A stretch of 64,000 nucleotides of DNA from Diacronema lutheri (Eukaryota > Haptophyta > Pavlovophyceae > Pavlovales > Pavlovaceae), in NCBI GenBank assembly GCA_019448385.1, contig JAGTXO010000028.1, forward strand, positions 372,001 to 436,000. Reading direction: 5' to 3'. Below are positions 19,046-29,383 of the stretch, in pieces. Numbering within the stretch: position 1 is the first letter of the stretch; every line of letters begins with the position of its first letter. The translations under genes and the position numbers were made by a program. The notes under the pieces were generated by a model. The model saw nothing but the letters and a program-made list of their open reading frames with translations. It was not told where the DNA came from and searched no databases.

Positions 19046-20763
19046 ATGGCGAGCGACCTCGGGGTGAACACGAGCGCGCGCTTCTGGTGGCGCGCCCTAA
19101 CGGACGTGGACCCGATCACGCTTGAGCCGCTCAAGCGTCTGCGATACCCGCCTTTTCCGCTCCGAGCCGACGCCACCGTCTGCACCTGGTTTGACGGGCA
19201 CGTGCTCGGCACGTACCTGATCTCGACCGGCAACTTCACGCACCCGCTCAGCCGGCGCGAGCTCACGCGCGAGGATTGCCTTGCGCTCGACGCGTACCTG
19301 GTGCAGCACCGGTTCGACGCATCGCACGATCCTCCGCCGCGCGCGCCTCGCGCCGCCGCGTCGCCGCGCCGCGCGCCGCGCGCGCGCGACACAGCGCGCG
19401 CGCGCGGCGATGCGTGGTCCTCAGCGCGCCGGACCTCCTCGGCGCCGCACTCGCCGGTGCGCGCAGGCTGGGCAAGGCCGACGTGACGACGGCGTACGAC
19501 AATCGCGAGGATTACAACAAGACGCCCACGCGCGAGAACCGCATCGCCACGCTGCAGGCCGCCGCGACCGACCTCCTCACATCGCTATTTGCGTCCGTCT
19601 CCGCGCGCGACAGGCCGGCGGTCGTGGACGGCGCAGCGGATGGCTCGGCCGCGGCCGAGCGCGCGGCGGCCGATGCGGCGCGCGCGGTGGACCCGTCCCA
19701 CTTCTCCGACGAAGCGCACTTCCCCACGCTCCTCTCCGAAGCCGCGGCGGCGGCCGGCGGCGGCTCGGCGTCGCTTGGGAGCAGCTGGGCGACGGGCGCG
19801 TCCGCGTCGCTCACGAACGGCGCGCTGCGTGGGCCGGCCGCACGGATCAACTTCTCGTCCGCCGAGCAGTTCCCCTCGCTCGGCGGCGGCGGCAGCGCCA
19901 ACGGCGCCGCCGAGCCGCCGACCACGCCCGCTGGCTGGGCCGCCGCGGGCGCGCGCGCGGCCGCCGCGCCGTCTCGGGCAGTCGCCGCGCCGCCGAGCGC
20001 GGCCGCGCGCGCCGCGCCTGGGCCACCGAGCTCTGCGGACTTCCCATCGCTTGGTGGGGTTATCGGCGGCGGCGGCGGGGGCCTGCGTGGCGGTGTGCGC
20101 AGCCTGTCGGGCTGCAGCGGCAGAGCGCCATGGGCAGAGGCGGCGCAGCTGCCCGCGACGGCGGCGCGCAAGAAGGCCGGCGCGCCGCTGCCGCACGGCG
20201 CCACCGCCTTTGACTACGACGACAACGAGTACGTGCGCAAGCCCGCGCCCGACGCGGCGGGCGGGGTGGACGGCGCGGTCGGTGGCGCGTCCGCCGCTGC
20301 GGTCGTGCGCAAGGCGCAGGGCGGTGGCGCACCGCCGCGCGTGGACGACGAGGCGTCCTTCCCGGGCCTCGCCGCCGCCGCCGCTGCTGCCGCCGCCGCT
20401 GCCGTCGCAGCTGCGCCGTTGCCGCCGCCTGCGTCGCCGCAGCTCGGCGAGATCTCGCAGCGCACGGCCGCCGCCCTCGCCTCCATCCGCGCGGCGCTCG
20501 CCGAGCGCGCGGCGGGGCGCGAGGCGCGCAGCGCGGCGCGGCTGGTCGCGGCGGGCGAGGCGGAGGTGCGACGGCTGTGCGCGCGGTTGCAGTCGGGCGA
20601 GGCGAGCGCGGACGCGTTTGTCTCGCGCTTTGAGGTGGTTGTCGGCGGGCGCGACGCGGCGGCCGCGCTGCTGCCGCACGTCGTCGCGCTGCTGCCCGAC
20701 GCGCAGGGGCGCAAGGCGGTCGGTTTCCGCTACGCGGACGTCTACTTGCGTGAAGGTGGGTAG
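19046..20763 (+). CDS. Protein with U-box/RING-like N-terminus and repeated FPSL motifs
   Basis: Exons are 19046-19311 and 19467-20763 (520 codons; join in phase 2 giving QHR then LGKADVTTAYDNREDY). The N-terminus reads DPITLEPLKRLRYPPFPL, then TWFDGHVLGTYLISTGNF, THPLSRRELTREDCLALDAYL. This pattern of DPIT...FDG...HPLSRRELT is reminiscent of a U-box-like fold without zinc-binding cysteines. Downstream are several short aromatic motifs (HFPTLLSE, QFPSLGGG, DFPSLGG, SFPGLAA) in a Gly/Ala-rich linker, like the FPSL motifs of proteins such as ZNF598, and a C-terminal helical region RLCARLQSGEASADAF...HVVALLPDAQGRKAVGFRY. A role in ubiquitin signalling or translation quality control is possible but not shown. 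Confidence 0.6.
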
Positions 20764-21042
20764 AAAAAAAAAGGGGGGGGGGGGTGGGTCTTGATGACCA
20801 TGGCAACCACTGCCACTAGCCAGTAGCCAAAAGAAATTCAAAATAGTTTAAAACCGCGCGCAAGCATTGTGCGCGCGCGAACTTCCAACGACGCTCGCGC
20901 GCGCTATGCGCGCCGCGCTGGGCGCGCGCGCGCGACAGTACTGACCTCGCGCGCGCGCGGCCCTCCGCGCTCCGCGACGCGACGCCCTGCCTCGTCCCAC
21001 TCCCGCCGCACGCCGCGCACCGCGCAGGCGCGCGCGATCGTT
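20764..21042. other. Intergenic, CG-alternating spacer
   Basis: A short A-run followed by a G-run (about 20,764-20,784) after the stop, then alternating CG-rich DNA. No gene or clear signal is seen. Confidence 0.5.
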
Positions 21043-22050
21043 ATGCAATCGCTCGCGCGGATGTTTTTTTTCTCGTCCGCGAAGCCGACGGACGCGCCCT
21101 CGGCGCAACAGGCGATGCCGCAGATGGTGGCTGACAGCTCGGATACGCCGGATCAGGCTGCGCTCGACGCGGCGCCGCGCGTGATCGACCTTGCGGGCAA
21201 GAGCTCATCATCGCCCAGAGCGACCCGAGTCGCCGGCTTCGGAGCTTCGCCGCCGCGCCGCCCACGCGACGAGCCGGTCCTCGAGCAGTCGCCGGCATTA
21301 GGAGCACGCTCGCGCGACGACCCCTCTTTGCGCACGCTCGCGGACGTTGAGGCGGCCATCCGGGCAGCCGAGACGCGCGCCCATCCAGCTCCGATCCTCT
21401 TCCCGTCGGACCTGCCGACAAGGTCTTGGCTGATCGTGCCCTCGGAGGACGAGACGACCGACGAAGCGCTCGAGCGAACGGTCAGGTTGGCCATCGACGA
21501 CGTGCAGAACTACTGCAAGGACATCACTACCGGCGCGCTCAACAGTGTCGGCGGCCACAGTGTCAGGAAGTGCGGTGGCATTTATCCGCCCGGCGGCGCG
21601 AGGCTCACAGCCGGCCGCTTGATCCACAAGGGACACGGCATGCGGCGCCGTCTCGTCTGCTCGTTCGAAGGTCAGCCCGCATCAACGGCGATCGGCGAGG
21701 GCGCGGGGCGGCAGCGCAAGCGCGGGTCGGCCAGGTGCCGCTGCGGCTTCAGAGTCTGGCTCGAGCACGTCCACGGCCACGTCGCCATCATGGAGCTGTC
21801 GCACTTCAAGCACAACGGCCACGAACTCGCGACAACCACGGCGGACAAGGCGGCGAGCGCGGCGATGCGCGACCCGATCCCGCCGCACGTCTTCGAGGAG
21901 GCGCTGGTCTGGGCAGCCCGCATCCCGCTCTCGTCCGTCGTGCACGTGCTCAAGGACAAGGCGGAGAAGGCGACGGGCCAACGGCCGGATTGGACGGTCA
22001 AGGACTTTGCGAACAAGCGCGCGCGCGGCGGTCACGGTGCACGTGCATGA
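21043..22050 (+). CDS. FAR1/MULE-type DNA-binding domain protein (transposase remnant)
   Basis: Single frame of 335 codons. After a disordered N-terminus, residues about 190-275 carry RRRLVCSFEG, RCRCGFRVW and MELSHFKHNGHEL, the spaced Cys...Cys...H-N-x-H arrangement of the FAR1/WRKY-GCM1 zinc finger used by Mutator-like transposases. It ends with ATGQRPDWTVKDFANK, similar to the linker that normally precedes the MULE catalytic core. That core (DDE) is absent, so this is either a truncated transposase or a domesticated DNA-binding protein. Its stop overlaps the ATG of the next frame (CATGATGG). Confidence 0.55.
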   Translation: MQSLARMFFFSSAKPTDAPSAQQAMPQMVADSSDTPDQAALDAAPRVIDLAGKSSSSPRATRVAGFGASPPRRPRDEPVLEQSPALGARSRDDPSLRTLADVEAAIRAAETRAHPAPILFPSDLPTRSWLIVPSEDETTDEALERTVRLAIDDVQNYCKDITTGALNSVGGHSVRKCGGIYPPGGARLTAGRLIHKGHGMRRRLVCSFEGQPASTAIGEGAGRQRKRGSARCRCGFRVWLEHVHGHVAIMELSHFKHNGHELATTTADKAASAAMRDPIPPHVFEEALVWAARIPLSSVVHVLKDKAEKATGQRPDWTVKDFANKRARGGHGARA

Positions 22051-22214
22051 TGGCCTGCACAGACCGGCTCCCGAGGTGGCGCCCGTCAGGCCCGTGGCAC
22101 CCGGCTGCCGGCTGCCGAGTTCCGAATTCCCAAAGCGGTTTTTCTTCGGCCGGCGGGAAGACGTGCGGAAACTCGGACGGCGTTCGTCGTCCACTCGTGC
22201 GCGGTCCGTCCGCA

Positions 22215-22823
22215 ATGCTCGCAGCGCTCTTTGTTGCGTGCACGTTCAGCATGCGGTGCGCCGAGCGGAGGGCTATCCTCGTCGGCGCACCCGCCATCGG
22301 AGAGCTGATTGCGCGCGCGCCTCCACCTCCGCCGCCGGTGGCACGCCGCGCGCGCTCGCCGGCCGGCCAGCGCACGCCGTCCGATGCCGCGGCCGTGCTC
22401 GCCGATGCGCACCACACGGCATGCGGGTTGTGCGTGCGCCATCGATGCACCGCGTGGCACGGCTACAACTGCGCGGCGCACTACGCATTCAGCGATCCGC
22501 AGGGCTCGCAGCTTGTCGCGTGCACGTGCAGCTGCTGCCACAAGCAGTGCAGGCCGGCCGGATGCGCGGGCGTCGCGCTGCCACTCGTCTCGCAGCGGGA
22601 GCCGTGCGACGATGACTCGCCGGCCAGGGCGATACGCGGCAGCACGAACCGCGTGCCACGAGAGCGCGCGATCCTCGTCGACCCGACCGGCCGCGCGCCC
22701 GTGCTGCTCTTCCTGCTCTGCGCCTTTCTGTGCGTCGGCCTCGCCGCATGCCTCTTCGGCGTGGTCGTCGACACCGGGAGGCAAGGGCGTGGCGGCGTGC
22801 CGCCGGCGGCGTTCTCGGCGTGA
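22215..22823 (+). CDS. Cys-rich protein with signal-like N-terminus and C-terminal membrane anchor
   Basis: 202 codons from ATG 22215; the same frame is open from 22047. MLAALFVACTFSMRC is a short hydrophobic leader. A Pro-rich spacer follows, then a Cys/His cluster (ACGLCVRHRCTAWHGYNC and CTCSCCHKQCRPAGC), then a strong membrane segment (LLFLLCAFLCVGLAACLFGV, about residues 163-182) and a short tail. The Cys pattern does not match a zinc finger that I can name. The family is unknown; a single-pass membrane or secretory protein is inferred. Confidence 0.5.
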   Translation: MLAALFVACTFSMRCAERRAILVGAPAIGELIARAPPPPPPVARRARSPAGQRTPSDAAAVLADAHHTACGLCVRHRCTAWHGYNCAAHYAFSDPQGSQLVACTCSCCHKQCRPAGCAGVALPLVSQREPCDDDSPARAIRGSTNRVPRERAILVDPTGRAPVLLFLLCAFLCVGLAACLFGVVVDTGRQGRGGVPPAAFSA

Positions 22824-23028
22824 GCGCAGCGATCAAGGCGGCGTGACGCCGGTGACGGGCGCGCCGGTGTCAAAAAGTCAGTGAAGAAGAAAAAACAGTC
22901 CCGCGTGCAAGTTGTGTCACGTGTCTGGTCCCGTCAACCGTTGGTTGGCGCACGCATCGCGTTGGCGGTGCTGCGCGCAGCGCATGCGGCGGCCCACGGG
23001 CCCAGGCGCTGTTCTCGGCCCTCAGCTC

Positions 23029-24174
23029 TCACGGGATGCCCGACGCGTCCGCGTCGTACTGCGCGTCCTCGCGCCGACGGCGCTCCCACAGCGGCATCTC
23101 GTCATCAGAATTGCCACCGTCCGCCGCGGCGGCCGCAGAGCCGCCGAGCGGCTCGGCGGCCAGACGCTTGATCTCCGCGCTCGCCTCCTCGGGCGTCGTC
23201 TTCCAGTACGCAGCCACCTCTGCGGTCCCCGCCGCGTCACCACCGCCGGCCGAATCGAAGCGCACGACGCGCAGCGCCGCGGACAGGTACGTGGTGGTGC
23301 GCGGCAGCGCAAGTGTCGACTCGCTCATCGGCGCGCCGTCGAGCTCGAGCCGTTGGTACGTCTCCAGCGTGACGCACACGGGGCGCACCGTGTCGGTGCC
23401 GTCGGGCGCGGCGGGCGCAGCGTCGGCGCCGGCGGGCGCAGCTGAGCCTTTGAGCGCGGCGACGGCGTGGCGGCGGAGGAGCGGGTCGGCGATGACCTCC
23501 ACAATCTGTGCGGTCGGCTTGGCGGCCGAAAGCGCCTGCCAGTGCGCGACCACCTCGCAGCCCGCGCCTTGCGCCATCCCCGTGAGGCCGCGCGCGGCGC
23601 TCCGCCCCGATGCGAACAGCAGCTTCCAGAAGCCGAGCAGCGCATCTGATGGCTGCGCTGGCGCGATGGCGGTGCCGATGGCCTCGAGCGCGGCGAGCAC
23701 GCCCTCGACGCGCGCGCGCGTCGCGCCGTCCACCTCTGGCGCATCCAGGTTTGGCGAGAAGAGTTTGGCGCCAAAGCCGCGCAGCGCGGCCTCGAGCTCG
23801 GGCGCCGCCTCCGCCGACCGCCTGCTCACGGTGAATGCGTACTCGGACGCGGCGGGATCAAGGGCCTTCCCGACGTAGCCGCCGGCGAGAGGCGTCCCAT
23901 TCACGCCGACGATGATGTCGCCGACGCGCAGGTCGGGCTGCCCCGCCTGTAGCAGCACGAGATTGGCGTTGCTCACCTCGAGGCCGAGGCCGCCGCCCGC
24001 GCCGCGCCTCACGGTCACCGTCAGCTCCTCGGGCGCGGCGGACGCGACGCAGCGCGAGCCGACGCGCGTGCGCGCGCGCAGCCGCACCGCCGCCGGCCCG
24101 CGCGCCAGGCCCAGGCCCGGCGCCACACACGCGAAGAGCGCCACAGACGCCGCAAACACGCGCTTGGCGGCCAT
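23029..24174 (-). CDS. Plastid PDZ-fibrillin (PAP/plastoglobulin-like) protein
   Basis: 381 codons from ATG 24174; two in-frame ATGs lie upstream to 24207. The N-terminus MAAKRVFAASVALFACVAPG is a signal-peptide-like leader followed by an Arg/Ala-rich transit-like stretch, as expected for import into a secondary plastid. Residues about 50-120 form a PDZ domain (GGGLGLEVSN, LRVGDIIVGVNGTPLAGG). The C-terminal half has DALLGFWKLLFASGRSAARG, similar to the LxGxWxLLYTS entry block of plastid lipid-associated (fibrillin) proteins, and later EVVAHWQAL and VTLETYQRLELDG. Fibrillins bind lipids at thylakoids and plastoglobules. The PDZ fusion suggests tethering to a membrane protein C-terminus. The fibrillin call is moderate. 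Confidence 0.65.
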   Translation of the reverse strand: MAAKRVFAASVALFACVAPGLGLARGPAAVRLRARTRVGSRCVASAAPEELTVTVRRGAGGGLGLEVSNANLVLLQAGQPDLRVGDIIVGVNGTPLAGGYVGKALDPAASEYAFTVSRRSAEAAPELEAALRGFGAKLFSPNLDAPEVDGATRARVEGVLAALEAIGTAIAPAQPSDALLGFWKLLFASGRSAARGLTGMAQGAGCEVVAHWQALSAAKPTAQIVEVIADPLLRRHAVAALKGSAAPAGADAAPAAPDGTDTVRPVCVTLETYQRLELDGAPMSESTLALPRTTTYLSAALRVVRFDSAGGGDAAGTAEVAAYWKTTPEEASAEIKRLAAEPLGGSAAAAADGGNSDDEMPLWERRRREDAQYDADASGIP

Positions 24175-24510
24175 GCGAGCGACGCGCGGAGGGCGCCAGT
24201 GCCACAACTAATCACTCACTCACTCACAGAGTCAGTGAGTGCGTGGGCACTGGGCAGCGTGGCTGACGCGGCATTCTCAGATGTGGCGCGGGGCTGGCAC
24301 GCGCCGGCGACCACAGCGGCATGCTCGGGTGTCCGCCAGGCCGATGAGACCGTGCGACGGACCCTCGCCGCGCCGCCGTTCTGGCCCCGCGCGCCAGCCG
24401 CTCGCGTCCCACACTCGCATCGCGGATTCGCGCCGTTTCGCGGTGGTGCGCCGCCCAGCGCTCAGCGCCAGGGGCCAGCGGCCGCGAGGCGAGCCCGCGC
24501 GCGAGGCGCA

Positions 24511-26528
24511 CTAGTGCCCATGCTGCGCCCGCTGCCTGCGCAGCTGCATCTCCGCCATGCGCAGCGCCGCCGTCGCCTGCCCGTTGCCCGGCTCAAGTTC
24601 CACCGCGCGCGAAAATGCTCCTATCGCCTCGGCGTAACGGTCGAGCGCCTGGAGAGCAAGGCCGCGGCGGAACGCGGCCTTGGCGTGCGTAGGCGCGAGC
24701 GCGAGGGCGCCGTCCGCGTCGGCGAGCGCCTGCTCGTACCTGCCGAGCTTGAGGAAGGCGGCCGCGCGGTTGGCGCGCACAGCGACCATCGCGTCGGTGG
24801 TCACCGCTGCCGACGCCGCCACCGCCGTCGCCGATCCCACGGGCGCAGCGTCGCCGTTGGCGGGCGCGGGCGCGCGCGGCGGCGCCGAGTCGAGGAGGGC
24901 GAGCGCTTCGGTGTACCGCACCGCCGCCTCGTGCCATTCCGACCGGCCGAATGCCGCGTTCCCCGCGGCGCGCTTGGCCGCGGCGCGAGTTGCGAGCTCG
25001 GTCGCGACGGACGCCGCCGCGTGCGCGTCGCGCGCGGCCGCGGTGGCCTCGGCATCGGCGCTGGCGGCGAGGCGCGCGAGCTCGGCCTTGGCCTGTGCCG
25101 ACATCGTGTCGCCCGCCGTGCCGAGCAGCGCGGCCGCCGCGCCGCCCTCGCCGCCGCCGAGCACGGCCGCGCGCACGCTCGTCCGCTCCGCGTGCTCGCG
25201 CGCCTCGCGCGCGGTCGTCGGGTAGTCGTTGGCGAGGCGTCGGACGTGCTCGGTGAGGAGCTGGGGCGGCGGCGGTGGCGAGGTCGGCGCGTCGCGAGCC
25301 GCCGGGCGCAGCCGCGTGATGAACTGCTCGCCGTCGACGGCCAGCCCGGCGGTGAACTCGGCGCGGGTCGGGTCGGCCGCGAGCGGGCGCAGCGCGTCGA
25401 CGCCGCTTTCGACGGCGAGGGCGGTGTGGTCGGCGAAGGAGATGGAGAGCGAGCGGACGGCCTGCTGCACGACACACTCGAAGAGGGTGAGCGAGTCGAA
25501 CGCGAGCGCCACCTCCACGCACTCGTCGATCTGCACCGTGCGCAGCGACGTGCGTGCGATGACGCGCGCACCGTTGCACCGGTAGAGCTCGCACGTCTCG
25601 GTCGTAACGCGGCCAGCCAGCTCGAGGCTGAGACGCGAGCAGCCGTCGGCGCTCACCTGCGGGCGGGAGCGCGGGAGGGCACAGCGCGCGCGCGCGCGCG
25701 CGCGCGGGAGCGCGCGCGCTGAGCGGCGCACGTGCGGCCACGCGCGCGGCGGTGGCGGCCTCGCCGCGCCCCAGCGATGTCACGCGCGCGCCTTGACGAC
25801 GGTGGCGTCGGGCGCGAGGCGGACGGTGAGGTCAGTGCAGTCGCGGAGGAGCAGCACGGCGACGGGCGGCAAGTCCGCCGCGCGCAGCTCAACCGACTGC
25901 GCCGCCAGCCCGCTGAGCACGTGCGGCACCGCCGCTGACTGCGGCAGCGCGCCCGACCTGCTCGCCGTGTGCGCGGCGCCCGGCGCAGCCGGCGCGGACG
26001 CGGGCGCGCCCGCGGCGGCGGCGGCGGCGGCGGCGAGCGGGTCGGGCGCGCCCTTGCGCCGCTGCCCATCGAGGAGGACGGGCGAGTGCCTAACGGCACG
26101 CGCGATCGCACGCGCCAAGCGCGCGGACGCGCGCGCCGGCCGCGCGGCCGTGAGCGGGCGGCGGCGTGGACGCTGTGGTGGGCGCGCCGCGCGTGCGCGA
26201 GGGCGCGCACGCACTCTGCGTCCGCGAGGAAAAGGCGCGTCCACACGGCGGGCACGGCCTTGCGCAGGCTGATCGACAGCTGGCGCGGCGAGTCCTCGCG
26301 CGTCCACACGCATTCGTCCACCACGACCACGTCGTGCAACTCGCCGTCGAGGACCGGCGCGTCGTCCGCACCGTCCGCGGCGCGCACCGTGAGCCGGCGA
26401 GCGCCAAATGCGACGGAGCCCTTGGCGTCAAGCGCGAGCGGGACGGTAAGCTCGATGCTCTCGCGCGTCTGCGTCCATGCGAACGCCTCGGCCGACGCGC
26501 CGGAGTACTTGCCCGGCACGTGAAACAT
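24511..26528 (-). CDS. CS-domain / beta-helix (CAP-like) / TPR co-chaperone-like protein
   Basis: Exons are 26528-26215, 26089-25792 and 25656-24511 (585 codons, phases 2 and 0). Residues 1-105 form a CS (p23/NudC-like) domain: FAWTQTRESIELTVPL, LDGELHDVV, ECVWTREDSPRQLSISLRKA then VPAVWTRLF. The middle (about 150-270) has short beta-strand repeats (SVELRAADLPPVAVLLLRDC, VTTETCELYRCNGARVIA) like a CAP/tubulin-cofactor-C right-handed helix. The C-terminus has TPR repeats (KRAAGNAAFGRSEWHEAAVR, VRANRAAAFLKLGRYEQALA, AAFRRGLALQALDRYAEAI). CS plus TPR suggests Hsp90-linked folding; the beta-helix hints at actin or tubulin clients (inference). Intron 2 appears GC-AG (AAG/GCGCGC). Head-to-head with the next gene, 115 bp apart. 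Confidence 0.8.
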
Positions 26529-26643
26529 GCGCGGGCGCCCTTGGAGACGACTTGGCGCCTCTCCGCCCTTCACGCCGGACCGGCCACCCTCCCGGAGTGA
26601 CTGTTTCGAGTTTCGACGCAACGGAGCGGGTGGGGGGCCCAAG

Positions 26644-27983
26644 ATGCCCACGGTGCACGAGAAGTTTGCGACGCTCTTCGATGTGCACGCGCAGCCAACG
26701 GCGCAGCCAACGGCGCACACGCGCGCATTCAGCGGCGTCGCCGCCACCTCCTTTCCCTCCGGCACGTTTGGGCTCGGCGCGAGTGGCGCGGGCGGCGCGG
26801 GCTTTGATTTCGCGTCGCCGCACCCTATCTACGGCTTTGGCAACGCGAGCCTGCGCTTCAACACCGTCGAGTTTCCGGGGCAGCGGCACGGCTTGTCCAA
26901 CAAGGTGCGCGCCGGCCTCGCGCGCCCTGCGTAACCTACCGCCGCCACGCCCGCCCACCCGAGCGCACGGCCCGCGCGCGCCCGACCGCGCCGCGCCCGC
27001 AGCAAGTCATCGAGCTCGCGGACGGCCCGCCGTTGGCGGTGGGCGATATGGCGCCAGGCGCGCTCTCCAACACGCTGCCCGCCTACGCCGCCAAATTTGT
27101 GCCCGAAGATGGCCGCGCGTGGGGCCGCACCCCCGCGTTTGGCCCTGTGGACACGACCAAGGCGTACATTTTGCCAAAGCCGCACTTCGTCAACGGCCGG
27201 CTGACCGAGCCGGACGTGGTGGAGGTGGCGGTGCCGCGCGGCGCGGCGCCGACGGGCGGTGCGACGCACGAGGTGCCCACCGGCATCATCACGCCGCTCG
27301 AGCGGCGCGAGGCGCTCGCTTTTGAAAAGTCGCTGCAGCGCGCGCGCCTTGCACACCGCGCGGAGAAGAGCGAGGCTGTGCGCCGCGCGCAGCTCGCGCG
27401 CACCGTCCACCCGCACGGGCTGGCGGGCGTCGAGGCGCCCGGCACGAGTGGCACGCACATCTACGCCACCGCCACTGTCGCGCTTGAGCGCGATGCCGCG
27501 GCGGCCGGCGCGCGCATGGCCGCACGCGCCGACTTCTTACGCGCGCGCGGCAACTCTGCCGTCGGCCACCCGCTGCTCGAGCACGCGGAGGATGGCGGCG
27601 CCGGCGCCGGCAGCGGCGGCGCGCGCGAGCGGCTCTTCCAAAGCCGCGCGCGCGCACCGCATTCCGCCGACGCGTGGGGCTCGCGTGGCGAGAGCTACGA
27701 ATTCGCGCCGTCGGCGAAAAGCCACCCCGTGCGGCTGCCGGGCAACACGCAGGAGCGCCCTCTCCGCCCGCCGGGCGGCGCTCGCGCCGAAGCCAACCAC
27801 AACGCGCGCGAGGGCGGGCGCAACTGGGACATCATCTCGGGCGTCGAGAAGAGCGTGCGCTGCGCCGGCCCCGAGCGACTCGATCGGTGGCGCGCGCATG
27901 AGTCGCATTTTGCCGCGGCCAACGCGGCCGCGTCAAAGTGGCCGGGCGGGCTGGGCAAGTATGGCCCGCCGACAGTGCGGTGA
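26644..27983 (+). CDS. Unrecognised 413-aa protein, conserved-looking
   Basis: Exons are 26644-26904 and 27003-27983 (87 + 326 codons plus stop, phase 0; donor AAG/GTGCGC). The N-terminal exon reads MPTVHEKFATLFDVHAQPTA and has FASPHPIYGFGNASLRFN. The second exon has repeated Pro/Tyr-containing strips (YILPKPHFVNGRLTEPDVVE, EVPTGIITPLERREAL) and a basic helical stretch, and ends WPGGLGKYGPPTVR. Normal amino-acid variety argues for a real protein, but I cannot name a family. There are no membrane segments. It may be a structural or cytoskeletal protein; that is a guess. Confidence 0.6.
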
Positions 27984-28064
27984 GCGCTTGCGGGTGGCGA
28001 TAAAAGGTGACTCGCTCGAAAGCGTGAGTTTACTTTCACCCTATTCCCCCCTCTCTTTGAAAAA

Positions 28065-29300
28065 CTATTTGTATTTGCCCTTAGCGAGCGAGTAGGCGGC
28101 GGCGCCCATGATCGCCATCGCCGAGCCAAGCGCGCCGAGCGGGCTGAGCGGCGTGCGGAAGACGAGGATCGAGACGATGATGATCACGACGCGCTTCACC
28201 GTGTTGGTGACCGCGTGCGTGACGGGCGCGACCTCGGAGAGGGCGAGGAATGCCACCTCGTTATAAATGTAGTACAGGAAGCCCGAGACGGAGAGCAGCT
28301 TGAAGAGGCGCGCCTTGGTGTACCCCGCGGCGAGCGCCGCTTCGAAGGCGGTGCGAATCGTCGCCGGCCCCTCGAGGGCGAGCGAGACGGGGAGGATGAA
28401 CAGGAAGCCGAGGATCGTCAGCACGCCAAACATGTTCGCCGGCGTCAGGTTCTCACCGAGCGGCTTGCCGTCGAGCACCTTCTTCGAGAGGATGGCCTTG
28501 GCGGCGGACGCTACCGCTGAGAGCACCGCCGCCGTGAACGAGAGCCACGAGAAGGAAAGTTCCTTGAGCGACGCAAGACCGACGCCGCCGATGATCGGCA
28601 CGAGCGAGAAGTAGACGGGCAGCGGCAGGAACTCCTTGTAGCAGACGGCGAGGAGAAGCGCCGACCAGACGGGCTCGGTCGCCTTGAGCACGTGCGTGAA
28701 CGAGATCGCGCCCGCGCCGAACGAGATCACGCCGCCGACGTGCGTCGCTGCGAGGAAAAAGCCTTGCGATGCGAGCTTGCGCACGTCGGCAAACGAGAGC
28801 TTGGGCGTCTTGCGCAGGCCGGTACCCCAGAGGAGGAGCACGTACGGCAGGCCAAAGAAGAGCTCGACCGTCGCCGCCGTCCATGGGATCGGCAGCGCCG
28901 TCAGCACGAGCTTGTTGCCAATGTTGTAGGCGACGTTGAGCGCGTACCACAGCCCAAACAGCGTCGCCAGCTTGATCAGCCGCGGCAGCCCGCTCGCCGC
29001 TGGCGCGGCCTCAGCAAGCACCGGCTCGCAAAACTCGACATCTGTCGTGTCGCACGTCTCGATCAGCTCGCCGCCACCGCCGCCGTCCGCGCCGAGCGGC
29101 ACGGCGGGAACGGCCGCGGACGCGCGCGCCGCCGTGCGCACCCCGAGCGGTGTGCGGCGTGCTGAGAGCGCGGCGGCGGTAGGGCCGGCGTGGTGCGCGG
29201 TACGCAGTCCTAGCGGCGCGTGGCGCACCGAGAGTGCGCCCAGCTGCCACGCGCTCGCCCGCGCAACGCAGAAGAGCGCCGCGATGACGCGCACCATCAT
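28065..29300 (-). CDS. Triose-phosphate translocator family carrier (plastid)
   Basis: 411 codons, no introns. The leader MMVRVIAALFCVARASAW looks like a signal peptide, followed by an Arg/Ser/Ala transit-like region to about residue 90. The mature part starts LPRLIKLATLFGLWYALNVA, then YNIGNKLVLTALPIPWTAAT, the classic TPT/NST family entry, and continues with about eight more hydrophobic helices including VLKATEPVWSALLLA and YYIYNEVAFLALSEVAPVTH with AVTNTVKRVVIIIVS, the most conserved TPT block. It exchanges phosphate for phosphorylated C3/C5/C6 compounds across plastid envelope membranes; the exact substrate cannot be read. It ends KGKYK. Confidence 0.9.
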   Translation of the reverse strand: MMVRVIAALFCVARASAWQLGALSVRHAPLGLRTAHHAGPTAAALSARRTPLGVRTAARASAAVPAVPLGADGGGGGELIETCDTTDVEFCEPVLAEAAPAASGLPRLIKLATLFGLWYALNVAYNIGNKLVLTALPIPWTAATVELFFGLPYVLLLWGTGLRKTPKLSFADVRKLASQGFFLAATHVGGVISFGAGAISFTHVLKATEPVWSALLLAVCYKEFLPLPVYFSLVPIIGGVGLASLKELSFSWLSFTAAVLSAVASAAKAILSKKVLDGKPLGENLTPANMFGVLTILGFLFILPVSLALEGPATIRTAFEAALAAGYTKARLFKLLSVSGFLYYIYNEVAFLALSEVAPVTHAVTNTVKRVVIIIVSILVFRTPLSPLGALGSAMAIMGAAAYSLAKGKYK

Positions 29301-29383
29301 CACGAGCGTCCTTTGCCGACGGTCTCTTTGACGCGACGCGAATTGATGAAACGGCAACAATTCCGTCCTCTGTCCAGAGAAAC

